Source: Stromatinia cepivora
Lineage: Eukaryota; Ascomycota; Leotiomycetes; Helotiales; Sclerotiniaceae
Length of the DNA: 64,000 nucleotides
NCBI GenBank assembly: GCA_014898415.1
Contig: RCTD01000004.1
Location: forward strand, 1,301,001 to 1,365,000
Direction: 5' to 3'
Part shown: positions 1 through 10,427 of the stretch, piece after piece
Numbering within the stretch: the first letter of the stretch is position 1
How the letters are laid out: each line of letters opens with the position of its first letter
Translations under genes and position numbers: made by a program
The notes under the pieces: model-generated
Database searches by the model: none
Seen by the model: only the letters and a program-made list of their open reading frames with translations
Told to the model about the DNA's origin: nothing

Positions 1-940
1 TCAGAACGGAAACTTGGTACGTTTAAGCTATCCAAGATCATCGTTTCTATACGTTCCCATGCTGTGGTGGAGTTTGCCTGATTATGTTGATTTGTTCTCA
101 CTGGCAACGGCACACGCCAACACATCGCTCGCCATCATATCCAAAGAGCCGCATTCATGACTTGCAGATGGTTCAAGCCATTGTCCTATCTAAACATCCC
201 CTCAATTCTACTACGAGAAATAACTCCATGATCCTTGTTCAACGCTAACAATTAGAACTCTGCAATAAATCACACATGTCTCGCTATTAATGAAAGAAAG
301 TCCTGCACAGAACCCCTAGAACATCCACTCAATCACAGCCAGCCTTATTCTTCGACACCACGACACTGTCCATACATCATTGTATTCACATACACGGCAC
401 TGAGTGTGTGCATATTCCCTGTATACCCCAAATATTGGGCTCAATTGCATCGATATCGTCAGATCTATAGCGTTCGGGCACTACCTAAGCTCAAGGCATA
501 CTCACTACCCGGTATCGATCGAGTAAGGAGTGTCTTACCACACTTCAGACGACGGGCATAACTTCTCTTTTGGGGGATCCAGTCATACTCTGACATCTCA
601 AGAACACCACGATGGGGTTCTACATGGCATATCTAGAGAGTACGTCGATTCATCAGTTCGGAGCTTTCCTCTTTACCACCTCACTAGAAGTTTTCATTCG
701 ATCCGGCTCTTCGATATAATCCTGCCCTGGCGGGTGTTGCATCAAACGAGGGCTGAATCGATCGCCTCACTATGTCATATATTACTGTTCCCATGAGATG
801 CATAATCCCGCTGCGCTACCCAATACATCCCAATGGATATGCTATTCCTGATGGGATCAATCTTATGAACGCCAGCGTTACATTCATTCCCAAAATACAA
901 ATTGTGCAACAAAATCCCTGGTCTAGCCGCTGACATGTAG
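1..940. other. Left-edge region, no confident gene
   Basis: No ORF here shows a recognisable domain. Short upstream exons of the gene whose last exon starts at 941 may lie here, because a good acceptor (branch-like CTGAC about 930, AG at 939-940) precedes that exon. The GTACGT at 640-645 is a possible donor, but joining it to 941 gives the wrong frame for the domain, so no exon is assigned. Confidence 0.4.
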
Positions 941-1315
941 ACAGATTTGTGCCGTCGACGAGGTTGGCAAGGTCCCCAGTACAAGACGTACCGCGACGCA
1001 CAAGGCTTCACTTGTCTCGTGCTCGTCAATGGACAGGAGTACCAAACGGATCTAGCCTACCAAACCGATGCCCTGGCTCAGGAGAACGCCGCCACACAGG
1101 CCTTTATGGTTTGCCGTCAGTCGTCAGTCAATGGAGGGATGCTGGCTCGTAACGGTGTCATCCAAGGATTGCCTGCCAACGAGACAGGCGGCCGCCACAA
1201 GAGGAGAAATGATTGTCCGCGGCAACATTCCGTGACGCTCAGCAGCAGCTCATCGAGCACATCTTCCGAACCGGAAAATAGAGAAATCAGATACCCAATG
1301 GCGGTCGGCAGTTGA
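941..1315 (+). CDS. 3' exon of a double-stranded-RNA-binding-like protein (5' part unassigned)
   Basis: The open frame from 941 to the TGA at 1313-1315 has no suitable ATG before its best-conserved part, and an in-frame stop sits at 938-940, inside a good splice acceptor. It is therefore most likely a terminal exon. The peptide begins with GWQGPQYKTY, continues through GFTCLVLVNGQEY and ends its core with an Ala-rich helix (ALAQENAATQAFMVCR). That is the alpha-beta-beta-beta-alpha layout and spacing of dsRNA-binding domains and of small fungal orphan proteins carrying this fold. The tail is Ser-rich (about residues 95-108 of the exon) and basic. Such domains bind duplex RNA or mediate protein contacts; which applies here cannot be read from the sequence. 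The upstream exon or exons were not found, so it may be a complete spliced gene or a truncated remnant. Confidence 0.5.
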   Translation, partial: TDLCRRRGWQGPQYKTYRDAQGFTCLVLVNGQEYQTDLAYQTDALAQENAATQAFMVCRQSSVNGGMLARNGVIQGLPANETGGRHKRRNDCPRQHSVTLSSSSSSTSSEPENREIRYPMAVGS

Positions 1316-2337
1316 GAAGTGACTGCCTGCAAACCCATGTTGGTACGATGTGATTCATTGCGTACTACCCTATAATATACGAACGACATACAGCAGGGAC
1401 CCCGAGGCCAAAAAAAATTACGACTTATGACCATCCATGACAATTGACGAATTTCTCACGAATTTTCCATATATTCCTTCTGCTCATTCACAACATGATG
1501 AGATTAACGAATTTTACGATTTTCTTAGGTCGCCTTATATTTCCTTCTCATGATTTTATTTTGTCTCTTTTTTTGTTTGAGGCGATCAGGAATCTACACC
1601 ACTACAAGTACAGATAGTATTGCAAAATACTATTATGTATGACGAACGGCCCACGATTCATTTGGGTATCACAGCACCGGAATCGTGGGAGAAAACGAGG
1701 CGACTCGAATCCCATACACAGTCATTACGGAGAGGCGACTCACCTTTTTTGCGTTTGAAGATTGGACCGGTGGGTGGTCAGGTTGTGATGTTTTTGCGTG
1801 CTTGTTTATCGTGAGGAGAAGAGCGAGTGAGCGGAGAGGTTGATGTTTTTGGTGCGGTATAGAATGCATAATTCTTATACAGGATGAAGGCGGAGGTTAC
1901 ACTCTTTCAGAGGAATAGCGATGCATTGCATGGAGGAAAATCTGTTTGTTTTCTGTTAAGCGTTCGAGAGATGAATGGCATGATGAATGATGAGGGGGCT
2001 CGCGCTTCTTCTCGACGGGATGGATTCTTCTGGATGATGATTGATGATTGATGACTGATGGATACATTTTATCTATTACACCTTATGATTACTTATGACG
2101 GGTTATATCATGATATGATAAAGAAAAAAAACTTAGGGCTATCTTACTTTACGAATTTATTTATTTTCATCTATAGCTAAGCTAAGTCGGAATGCATACT
2201 ATAAAATATCTTCTATGGATTATTAATGTGCATGGTGGTCGTGAATTAAAGAGGAAGTTATGGTTATATTAAGAGTACTTGCGTGAATATAATTCTCGAT
2301 AAATTAAATTAAATTTTAATCATTAAAGTTTCTATTC
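1316..2337. other. Intergenic, no gene seen
   Basis: AT-rich from about 2040 with short ATGATTGATG-like runs. It separates the dsRBD-like exon from the converging 3' end of the HET gene. No RNA gene or mobile element was recognised. Confidence 0.6.
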
Positions 2338-4287
2338 CTATCGAATGGTAAATGTAATATCATCCTCTAAATCCTCACAGTAAACTTCATCTACTATTTC
2401 TCCTTCCATAATGCCGGATACATATGCAATGCCTAGTATATTGTATATTTCTTCCCCTTCTTCTTCTTCTTTCTCTTTCTCCACCTTTCCTTGCCCTTCC
2501 TCTTTCCTTTCGCAATCCGAATCCTCCCGTCCTTCTACCGCCATAATTCCACATTCCTTACTACTACATTGTTGCTGATATCGTCCTTTTACCCTCCTTA
2601 GAATAAAAGGAGCAGGTGCGCCAAAGCAAAGAGCTAGTAAATCGCCGGTTTCTATGGTGCTAGGAGATAGGCCGCAGAAACCGGTTGTGGTTATGAAGAA
2701 TGTGGTGTTTGGGAGGTGGGTTTGGAGGGATAGGGTGTAGGGTTTTGTTTCTGGGGGGTTGTTGTGGGTTGGGCAGTTGTCGCGGCACGGAGAGCTGTCG
2801 CGGCCTTGAGAAGTATTGTCATGGGCATTATGGTCTTGCTTATTTTGACTCAGGAGTATTTCGTACATCTCGCCGTAGGAATCGGGTGCTACTTCACGTG
2901 CGGCGCCGCTGTAGAGTTTATTTGCTATGAGGGTTCTCCAGACAGGTTCTTTGGTTTTGAAAGTGTGGAGATAGGGGCGATGGTTTGAGTGGAGGGTTGC
3001 GAGATGCTGTGCTTTGAGGACTAGGTTCTCGACGTGGGGGAGTTGCGTGAGATATTGGTTTTCTGGGCCGAAGGTAAATTTTTCGCTAATGGTATCGATG
3101 GGTAGACCTCTTATGGAGAGGGTTTTCAGATCCGAGGATATGTAGCCATTAATGGCGGTACTGCCTGCTCCGGAGACACCTACTCCTGGGGGGTGAAAAC
3201 GGGTGGGGTTGAGGAGATGTTTGCTGCCTAATCTGGGGACCCAGGATGGGAAGGAAGAATATTGGGATGGGGGATTGGGACCTGCTAATTCCATGCCTGA
3301 GAGGAGGAATGGACCTTGGCCTTTGCGGAAGATGTGGGATATGGCTTCTGCGTAGATTGTTCCTAGTGGTCGGTCGTAATCTACGGTTTGTGTTTGCCGG
3401 TCTAGGGGATGCATCATGCCTAGTAAGGCGTATATTCTGTCTCTGGGTTCTGTTGCTTTGGATGAAATGGTGTTGAGTAATAAATCCCGGAGGTCTTCAC
3501 CTTGTTTATTGGCAACTGCCGTGCGTAAATTACCGAGAAGATCGATTCTGATAGCACTAGTGCGGACACTCGAAGCATCCGTGGTCTTATTTTCATTCTT
3601 ATTCTCGAGACCTGCTTCCTTCATGATCATTCCCATCTTTGTGAATTCAATCATCGCCACCTTTTCCCATGCCTTCAGCAATAAACTCCACGTTGTCCAA
3701 GTAAATCCACAGCCGACAAGGGGATCCTGATTCGCTAGTACCAATTCTTGTATAGTCCAAAGACGAGTAAACCATTCCTTCTCAACGAGTTGTATATAAA
3801 ATGAAAACATAGTTTGGGACACCTCTTCTGTAATTTCATTTCCAGTCTCGCCTGTAACAGCAATTTTAGACATGGAAATAAAAGCCTCATCACTCCCTTC
3901 AAAACTTTCACCCAACCAAATCAAAACCGGCTTCGCCATAGAGTAAATCTCGCCCATTAATCCAACTTGCTCATTACGTTCTTGGACATCACTTTGGTTA
4001 ATACATAGCGCATCGACCCAAAGTCTTCGCGGCTTATCAGGCAGCCTAAGATGGTGCAGCGCAATAGCTAAGTTTTGGGTGACGGAAAAGGGAACTTCGT
4101 TGAATGTGATGGTGCGTTGGATAGAGGCATCGCCCCAAACATAAGATAATGCTTCATATTCGGGATTTGACAGGAGAGAAATGGTTTCGACGGTGCATTG
4201 GATTGGGGCCCCCGAGCTTAGGGGTTGGAGGATGAGGCAGCGGATTTCGCGGTGGGAAAGGGAGAGAGGTTTGGGGTAGGGTGTCAT
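2338..4287 (-). CDS. HET-domain (heterokaryon incompatibility) protein
   Basis: A single-exon gene of 649 codons. The first in-frame ATG is at 4287; the frame is open a further 27 codons upstream but only from a GTG, so 4287 is taken. The HET domain covers about residues 44-190 and shows the family hallmarks YEALSYVWGD (44-53), then LWVDALCINQSDVQERN and the GEIYSMAKPVLIWLGE block. HET proteins are fungal regulators of non-self recognition that can trigger regulated cell death on hyphal fusion, but many family members have no known role. The middle and C-terminal parts show no other domain. The tail (about residues 590-625) is highly charged with Glu/Lys runs. No partner gene of a known incompatibility pair lies beside it, so the allorecognition role is a family inference only. 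Confidence 0.9.
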   Translation of the reverse strand: MTPYPKPLSLSHREIRCLILQPLSSGAPIQCTVETISLLSNPEYEALSYVWGDASIQRTITFNEVPFSVTQNLAIALHHLRLPDKPRRLWVDALCINQSDVQERNEQVGLMGEIYSMAKPVLIWLGESFEGSDEAFISMSKIAVTGETGNEITEEVSQTMFSFYIQLVEKEWFTRLWTIQELVLANQDPLVGCGFTWTTWSLLLKAWEKVAMIEFTKMGMIMKEAGLENKNENKTTDASSVRTSAIRIDLLGNLRTAVANKQGEDLRDLLLNTISSKATEPRDRIYALLGMMHPLDRQTQTVDYDRPLGTIYAEAISHIFRKGQGPFLLSGMELAGPNPPSQYSSFPSWVPRLGSKHLLNPTRFHPPGVGVSGAGSTAINGYISSDLKTLSIRGLPIDTISEKFTFGPENQYLTQLPHVENLVLKAQHLATLHSNHRPYLHTFKTKEPVWRTLIANKLYSGAAREVAPDSYGEMYEILLSQNKQDHNAHDNTSQGRDSSPCRDNCPTHNNPPETKPYTLSLQTHLPNTTFFITTTGFCGLSPSTIETGDLLALCFGAPAPFILRRVKGRYQQQCSSKECGIMAVEGREDSDCERKEEGQGKVEKEKEEEEGEEIYNILGIAYVSGIMEGEIVDEVYCEDLEDDITFTIR

Positions 4288-5400
4288 TGTTGAGGGGATT
4301 CTTGGATTGCACTGTGTGACTTCGTGCGTATGCTGTTTGGGAGATAAACATTGATTGGTTGAGCGCACAGGTCAAAGATTGATGGATTACCAACTATGGT
4401 AACCCGAATCATTTGTAGAAACTTCCTTGTAAATAATAGTCAAGCTGCAACATGAAGGTGGGATATGATCCTGTGAAACAACAATTGCAAAGTCAATCAT
4501 ATTTGAGGTTTCTGCTGTCAATAATGCTTGAGTATAGATAGATGGCATCAGACTAGTGCCAGCATTAAACCACCGACGATTAAGATTGTGGCGTCTTGAT
4601 GGTGTGAAGTTAGTTTCCTTGCACTGCCACACTATATTTCTTTCACATCTCGTGATACTTTCTGATAAGAAGGGCGATGAAAGCTTGGATCGGCGACTTC
4701 CACCACCTCGTATCATGTATAGATGCAAGAAGCACGTACCAGTTTATCTTACGACTTCATGCTATTTCATGCTATTGAAGGACACGAGGTTGATGTATGA
4801 AGTGGCTCTGGTTTTGATACGATATTTCCTGCTTGAATACAGAAAGGGAAATCTGCGTGGGGTTTGTAGGTATGGTTAGTCTGGTATGTTGATGGTTTTA
4901 ATCATGATTTTATATGCAATAGAAGGTAAGGGTACAGACAGAAATCTCGTCTTGATGTTCGCGAATAGGGGGATGAAGGAGGTTAAGGGTTATGGTGTGA
5001 AATGAAATGAAATGAAATGAAATGAATTGTCGACTAGGTTCCCTTACAAGCCAAGCAAGCCTTATTAATCTTAGTATCTTGGGTAACTCCTCTTTCTAAC
5101 TTCAACTATACATGAGCAACTAACTATCTAACTATGGATGTCCTAGGTACCTACTAGGTATGCTATTGCATCCCAATCATCTGCCAACCTTCACATCGTC
5201 CATCGTCCAGCTCCTCATAGAGCATAGAATGATAGAAATGGACTCGTCAGCATACAGTAGTAACTCCTCCAAGCCACACATCATCAACCTCAATCGTTCG
5301 ATTATGCCTTCAATTTAAACTATCGAGAAAGAACTAGAACAAGCAATTGATATTATAATAAGCACATAAAGGTGGAGAACGTGTTCTTTCGATTGGATAT
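4288..5400. other. Intergenic between HET gene and mpg1
   Basis: Holds the divergent upstream regions of both genes. A short GAAAT pentamer run lies at about 4998-5026 and a TAGGTACCTA-like motif at 5142-5160. Open frames here lack codon or domain support. Confidence 0.5.
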
Positions 5401-5977
5401 ATACTTTTTAAACCAATTGATTCCTTTTTAACTCATCCTTCAATTTCATCTTTCTTAATTTAATAACTTGCCCCTTTCCCCCCCCAACACCATAAACGCA
5501 ATCGAGAAATTGGAAACCTAGCTCCCCCCCCTCCCCCAAATAGTTTTAGTACCATTGACACAGTGGCCTTCTGATACTCCCCCAAAACCCTTATTACACT
5601 TTGTACGCACACAACATCTAACTCAACATAAAAAGACAACTACAACTACAACTACAACATAAGAACTTTGGAGCTTTTTATTCAACTTCTGACTTCTTTG
5701 CTAAATCCTTTAATAGCAAGACATTCTTTGATTTCTATCTAAAAAAAAAATCAATTTTAATTGTACAATCTCTTCTTTTCTCTTTCCCAATTGTACTTGA
5801 GTATATCCAATTCACAAGGACAACTCAACATTCACTATCTTCATTACCTATAGTTGCGACTAGAATCCAACTCAATTTACATCTTCTCGACACTTGTTCT
5901 TATCCTCTTCAATTGTGGGGTAGAACTAGAAATAAATATCAATTCTCTACACATTCCAAAACTTACAAACTATCAAA
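5401..5977 (+). promoter_or_regulatory. Pyrimidine-rich promoter/leader of mpg1
   Basis: About 580 bases before the mpg1 ATG with C/T tracts (about 5470-5530 and 5700-5800) and CAACTA repeats. Such CT-rich blocks are typical upstream of highly expressed filamentous-fungal genes. The transcription start cannot be placed from the sequence. Confidence 0.35.
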
Positions 5978-7301
5978 ATGAAGGGTAGATATTTCCGCGT
6001 TCGCAGATCTTCTTACAATCTATCTCTAACATAATCAAATAGCTCTCATTCTTGTCGGTGGCTTTGGCACCCGTCTACGCCCACTCGTACGTTCTCCAAT
6101 GTCATTGATACGATATTCGAAATCTATATGGTGGCCTTCGCGCAAGCTACAGAGTTCCCAAAGACATTCATCGACTGACAGTGATACATAGACTCTTACC
6201 CTCCCAAAACCTTTAGTCGAGTTCGGTAACAAGCGCATGATTTTACATCAAGTTGAAGCTTTGGCAGAAGCTGGAGTAACGGATATTGTTTTGGCTGTAA
6301 ACTATCGCCCGGAGGTTATGGAAAAGTATTTGGCTGAGGTATGATTCACTACCACTAGAAAAAATGGATGGGTTACACCGCAGAAGTTAATGCAGGCACA
6401 ATAGTATGAACAAAGGTTCAACGTTAAAATCACATTTTCCATCGAATCCGAACCATTAGGTACAGCCGGTCCTCTTAAGCTCGCAGAAGAAATCCTCGGC
6501 AAAGATGACGCGCCTTTCTTCGTTCTTAACTCAGATGTCATCTGTGAATATCCTTTTGCAGACTTGGCCGCTTTCCACAAGAAGCACGGTGATGAAGGTA
6601 CCATCGTCGTAACGAAGGTTGAAGAACCATCTAAATATGGTGTCGTTGTTCATAAGCCAAATCACCCATCCAGAATCGATCGATTCGTAGAGAAGCCAGT
6701 CGAGTTCGTCGGAAACCGCATTAACGCCGGTATCTACATCTTAAACCCAAGTGTCCTCAAGCGCATCGACCTCCGCCCTACTTCTATCGAACAAGAGACT
6801 TTCCCTGCCATTTGCGCAGATGGTCAATTACACTCTTTCGACTTGGAAGGATTCTGGATGGATGTCGGGCAACCCAAAGATTTCCTCTCTGGAACTTGTC
6901 TCTACCTCTCCTCCCTTACCAAAAAGGGTTCCAAGCTCCTTACTCCACCAAATACTCCATATGTACACGGCGGCAATGTCTTGATCGACCCCTCTGCCAA
7001 AATTGGTAAGAACTGCCGCATCGGTCCCAACGTAACAATTGGTCCCAATGTTGTTGTCGGTGATGGTGTTCGTTTACAACGTTGTGTCCTCCTCGAGAGC
7101 TCCAAAGTCAAGGATCACGCTTGGGTTAAGAGCACCATCGTTGGCTGGAACTCTACCATTGGTAAATGGGCACGTTTAGAGAATGTCAGTGTACTGGGTG
7201 ATGATGTTACGATCGGTGATGAGATTTACGTAAACGGAGGAAGCATTCTCCCACATAAGAGCATCAAGGCTAATGTTGATGTTCCGGCTATTATTATGTA
7301 A
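5978..7301 (+). CDS. mpg1: GDP-mannose pyrophosphorylase (mannose-1-phosphate guanylyltransferase)
   Basis: Four exons: 5978-5984, 6043-6086, 6192-6338 and 6405-7301, giving 364 residues, the usual fungal length. The enzyme turns mannose-1-phosphate and GTP into GDP-mannose and pyrophosphate in the cytosol, supplying protein glycosylation, GPI anchors and wall mannan. The nucleotide-binding signature [14 protein letters not shown] is in exon 2 and continues as [14 protein letters not shown] in exon 3, so the catalytic loop is split by an intron. Later landmarks are [11 protein letters not shown], the FVEKP sugar-phosphate-binding block with NAGIYI, and [10 protein letters not shown]-terminal left-handed beta-helix of hexapeptide repeats (about residues 245-355) ends in the conserved VDVPAIIM. 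All splice sites are GT..AG. The first coding exon holds only ATG AAG G. No defects seen. Confidence 0.97.
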
Positions 7302-7829
7302 ACAGGGGATGAATGGATGGAGTAACAGATGTGAAGTGGAATCAAAATGATCCAAGGTGCTTTTTGGATGAAAAACAATGGACTGAGGGTGCGAGGGAAG
7401 GAAGGAGTAAAGTAATTCATGGATGGACTTCATTACCTGGCCGTTTTTTCGCCATTTCTCTATCTTATCTTATTTGCTTCGGGCTTTGGTTTTGGCTTTG
7501 GGGAAAAAAGGGCCACGCATTACATGTTTTTATGGATGCATGCAGTTTTTTCAAAGAAACTTTAGAGATGAACATTTGCATTTTCATACTGTTTCGCAGG
7601 TTCTTCTTGGCTTTTTATCGGCTATGGTGTATGTGTTGGTATTTATGTGTGTTTGTGTTTGTATCGATGAATGCATGCTGGGTGATGCATACAGCATGCA
7701 TATGATTGATATCTCCTCTCATCAAATAAAAGTTGATTGAAAATGATATGGTTGGGTTGATTGAATTGTGAATTGTGTTTGTGAGTTGTGGTGGTGGGGT
7801 GTGAGTTGTGAGTTGTTAGTTGTGGTGGT

Positions 7830-7922
7830 GAGTTGTGAGTTGTGAGTTGTGAGTTGTGAGTTGTGAGTTGTGAGTTGTGAGTTGTGAGTTGTGAGTTGTG
7901 AGTTGTGAGTTGTGAGTTGTGA
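7830..7922. repeat. Tandem 7-mer GAGTTGT array
   Basis: About 13 near-perfect copies of GAGTTGT. Degenerate copies extend upstream to about 7765 (GTTGTGGTGGTG variants). The unit is not a multiple of three, so the reverse strand encodes an artificial 7-residue repeat. Confidence 0.95.
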
Positions 7923-8140
7923 GGAAGGATCATGGAGTTGATTCGTTATATTGTGAATGAGATATATATGTATGTACGTATATGTATTCGCATATCTGTA
8001 GATATTGTTTCCGTTGTATCTGTTTCCGTTGTATATTGGTGGTTGAGATTGATTGAGATTGAGATATGAAAGATATGAGAGTGAGGAGAGTGAGGAGAGT
8101 TCTCCTCTTTTCTCTTTTCTCGTCGATGATTTTTCATGGT

Positions 8141-8206
8141 GTATTGCGTATTGCGTATTGCGTATTATATAGTATATAGTATATAGTATATAGTATATAG
8201 TATATG
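8141..8206. repeat. Paired 7-mer microsatellites GTATTGC and GTATATA
   Basis: Three to four copies of GTATTGC run directly into about six copies of GTATATA. The two units share GTAT and the same period, which suggests one drifted from the other. Confidence 0.9.
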
Positions 8207-8830
8207 TATAAGACTTGCCAGATATCGGTGTTTATGATCATGAGGGGAGGGAGGGGGGGGGGAAGGTTGGAAGGTTGGAAGAGAGATGGATGGATGTGTA
8301 TTATATACTGGAGCGGAGTGGATAGGGTGGATGGAGTGGAGTGGAATGGAGTGAATGATTATCAAAAGGTAAAATTATTTGCAGGTCCGCTTGTCTGGGA
8401 TACTTAGGATTGAGGAGTTGGAGCAGGGGTTGGATTTGGACTTGGATTTGGATTTGGAGTTGGAGTTGGATATTCGGATACTGGGGTATGTATAAAAAGT
8501 TATTGATTGTTTTTTTTTTGGTTGGGTATTAGTTATTAGTTATTAGTTGTTAAGTAGATGGGTTCTTGAGGGTGGATTTAGGGTTTGGTTTGAGATTTTT
8601 GAGGGGTGTGGGTGTGGAGAAAGAGTATGCGAGAAAAGAGTATGCAAAAAAGGGAAGAGTATTACACTCTCCTCAATCCCAAGCAGAAGCATTCCATTGT
8701 CAACTAACTCCCTTGATCCCCCCCAAAAAACTTGGAGATCCCATGCAGTCCTTTCTTTGATTTTACCTCAAGCGCGAGCGTCGGATTCCTCGGATTCACA
8801 CTTTGTCCAAGTCCTCGAATCGATCCTGTT

Positions 8831-8980
8831 TTCTTGTTCTTGTTCTTGTTCTTGTTCTTGTTCTTGTTCTTGTTCTTGTTCTTGTTCTTGTTCTTGTTCT
8901 TGTTCTTGTTCTTGTTCTTGTTCTTGTTCTTGTTCTTGTTCTTGTTCTTGTTCTTGTTCTTGTTCTTGTTCTTGTTCTTG
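8831..8980. repeat. Perfect hexamer TTCTTG, 25 copies
   Basis: Exactly 150 bases of uninterrupted TTCTTG. Because the unit is six bases with no stop in most frames it makes spurious open frames on both strands (Phe-Leu, Ser-Cys, Val-Leu, Asn-Lys and Glu-Gln dipeptides). Confidence 0.98.
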
Positions 8981-9963
8981 TTCATATTCATGTATCCCCA
9001 CTCCTTCACCTCGCATCCATATTCGACTTTCTACTCTCCTTGCTCTTCTAATCAAAGTGAAAAACAGCAACAACAACTAGAATTCCATCCCACAACGTCA
9101 ACATCGGTACCGGTTAAATAGCTTCTCGTTTGTGTGGAGGGAAAGAGAAGCTTGAGGATGGGTAATAATGGGATGGTAAATGTGCCATCCGTTGTTATAT
9201 GAGATTGATGTGTGCTGGGATGAAGATTGCTGCGTTGTGGGGTTTTAAATGGGTGGTAGGTATGTGGTTGGATTTGTGACCGTTGATTATCGATTATCGA
9301 TTATTTTTGGGGAGGGGGTAGGTTGTTGGTTGGTGGTAGGTGTGCTTTCTTGGTAGATATGCTTTGTTGGATGAAAAAGATGGCGGGGTAGGAGGGCAGG
9401 AGGGTAGGAGGGTGAATTGATTGTTATTTTGAGGGGTTGTGGAAGATTGTGAGGGAGAGTGCAAGGTTGAATGAGATAGATTAGTATATCATAGCGTAGT
9501 GTAGAGTTATGGAATGGGATGCAATAGGATACGATAGCAAGTGAGACAAAAATCCCGAGGTGAGTCAAGGAAGTACCTATTCAGCTCATGAGCTATCTAT
9601 CGAAAAGAATAGAATGAATAGAGACCCAGAGCAGAACATCGAGAGATATGTCAGTATACACTCCCCAACATAACTTTGTATATCCTGAGTGACTCATCTG
9701 TGAGGATCTTCACGTAGGTATCATAATATCGCACCCACAAGAGAATCAATAAGAGTCAATAATTCTCAAATCCAAGTTCCACTCGAAATCTATTCCCCAT
9801 TTATTGTCGTCAAGTTGTCGATGAGAATTATATAGCTGCAGTCGGTGCAGTCATATCATCTCATATTCGAACGTTAAGGTATACTGCATAAAACGAGTTG
9901 ATCTATATCGAATAAGCTGAAGATCTTGGTAATATCAACTGGGAACTCGGAAGATATCGTTTC

Positions 9964-10427
9964 ATGTTTGGAGAAGCTTGTATCAAGAGGTGGAATATTA
10001 GGTTAGGAGGAAGTAATGAGAAGGATTTGTGGCGGTTGATCGAGGCAGTGGGAGTGGATGGTGAAGTGATTGAGATAACACTGGAGGTCCTAACAAATGA
10101 ACGTCATGGATGGATGACAAGTATGTACTTTTTCTTTTCCGCATTCTTGTTGATTGTGCTCATCGCGCGCTCTATATGTGTATCTGCCATATCTTTCTGC
10201 ATGCTCATCGTATCATCGTTGTGGGTAGATATTTTTCTGTCCTCGTATGTGTGGATATATATATCGAATCAACTTCGCAGATAAAGTTTGAAAGGGAAGG
10301 CATCAAAATATCGGTGGATGCAAATACTGAGATGGAATATAATAGTTGTGGGGGTGTCTATACAGAGATAGATGTATCAGCTTCTTTCCAAGAAAAATAT
10401 TTGGTGGAGTTGTTGAGAAGTAAGTAG
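9964..10427 (+). CDS. Possible small spliced gene of unknown function
   Basis: The frame from the ATG at 9964 reads as a plausible soluble peptide (MFGEACIKRWNIRLGGSNEK, then DLWRLIEAVGVDGEVIEITL). After an AT-rich, T-tract-containing stretch that looks intronic (about 10122-10281), a second frame downstream of an acceptor-like CGCAG reads KFEREGIKISVDANTEMEY onwards to the TAG at 10425-10427. The most obvious donor (GTATGT at about 10120) does not join the two frames in phase, whereas a weaker one after the GAG at about 10087 would. The frame is also open upstream of 9964 back to about 9916, so another exon may exist. No domain was recognised. It may be a lineage-specific gene or chance. Confidence 0.28.

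Larger units (their letters stand above)
7302..9963. other. Intergenic with several tandem repeats
   Basis: Follows the mpg1 stop. Apart from the repeat arrays annotated separately it is G/T-rich low-complexity DNA (for example GGATTTGGA runs about 8420-8470). Long open frames here are produced by the repeats and have no domain support. Confidence 0.6.

Noticed and set aside
4288..4368. N-terminal extension of the HET protein
   Set aside because: The extra 27 codons start at GTG. The ATG at 4287 is the first true start and sits right before the conserved part.
8547..9121. Overlapping open frames of Ser-Cys, Phe-Leu, Val-Leu, Asn-Lys and Glu-Gln repeats
   Set aside because: All come from one 25-copy TTCTTG array read in five frames on both strands.
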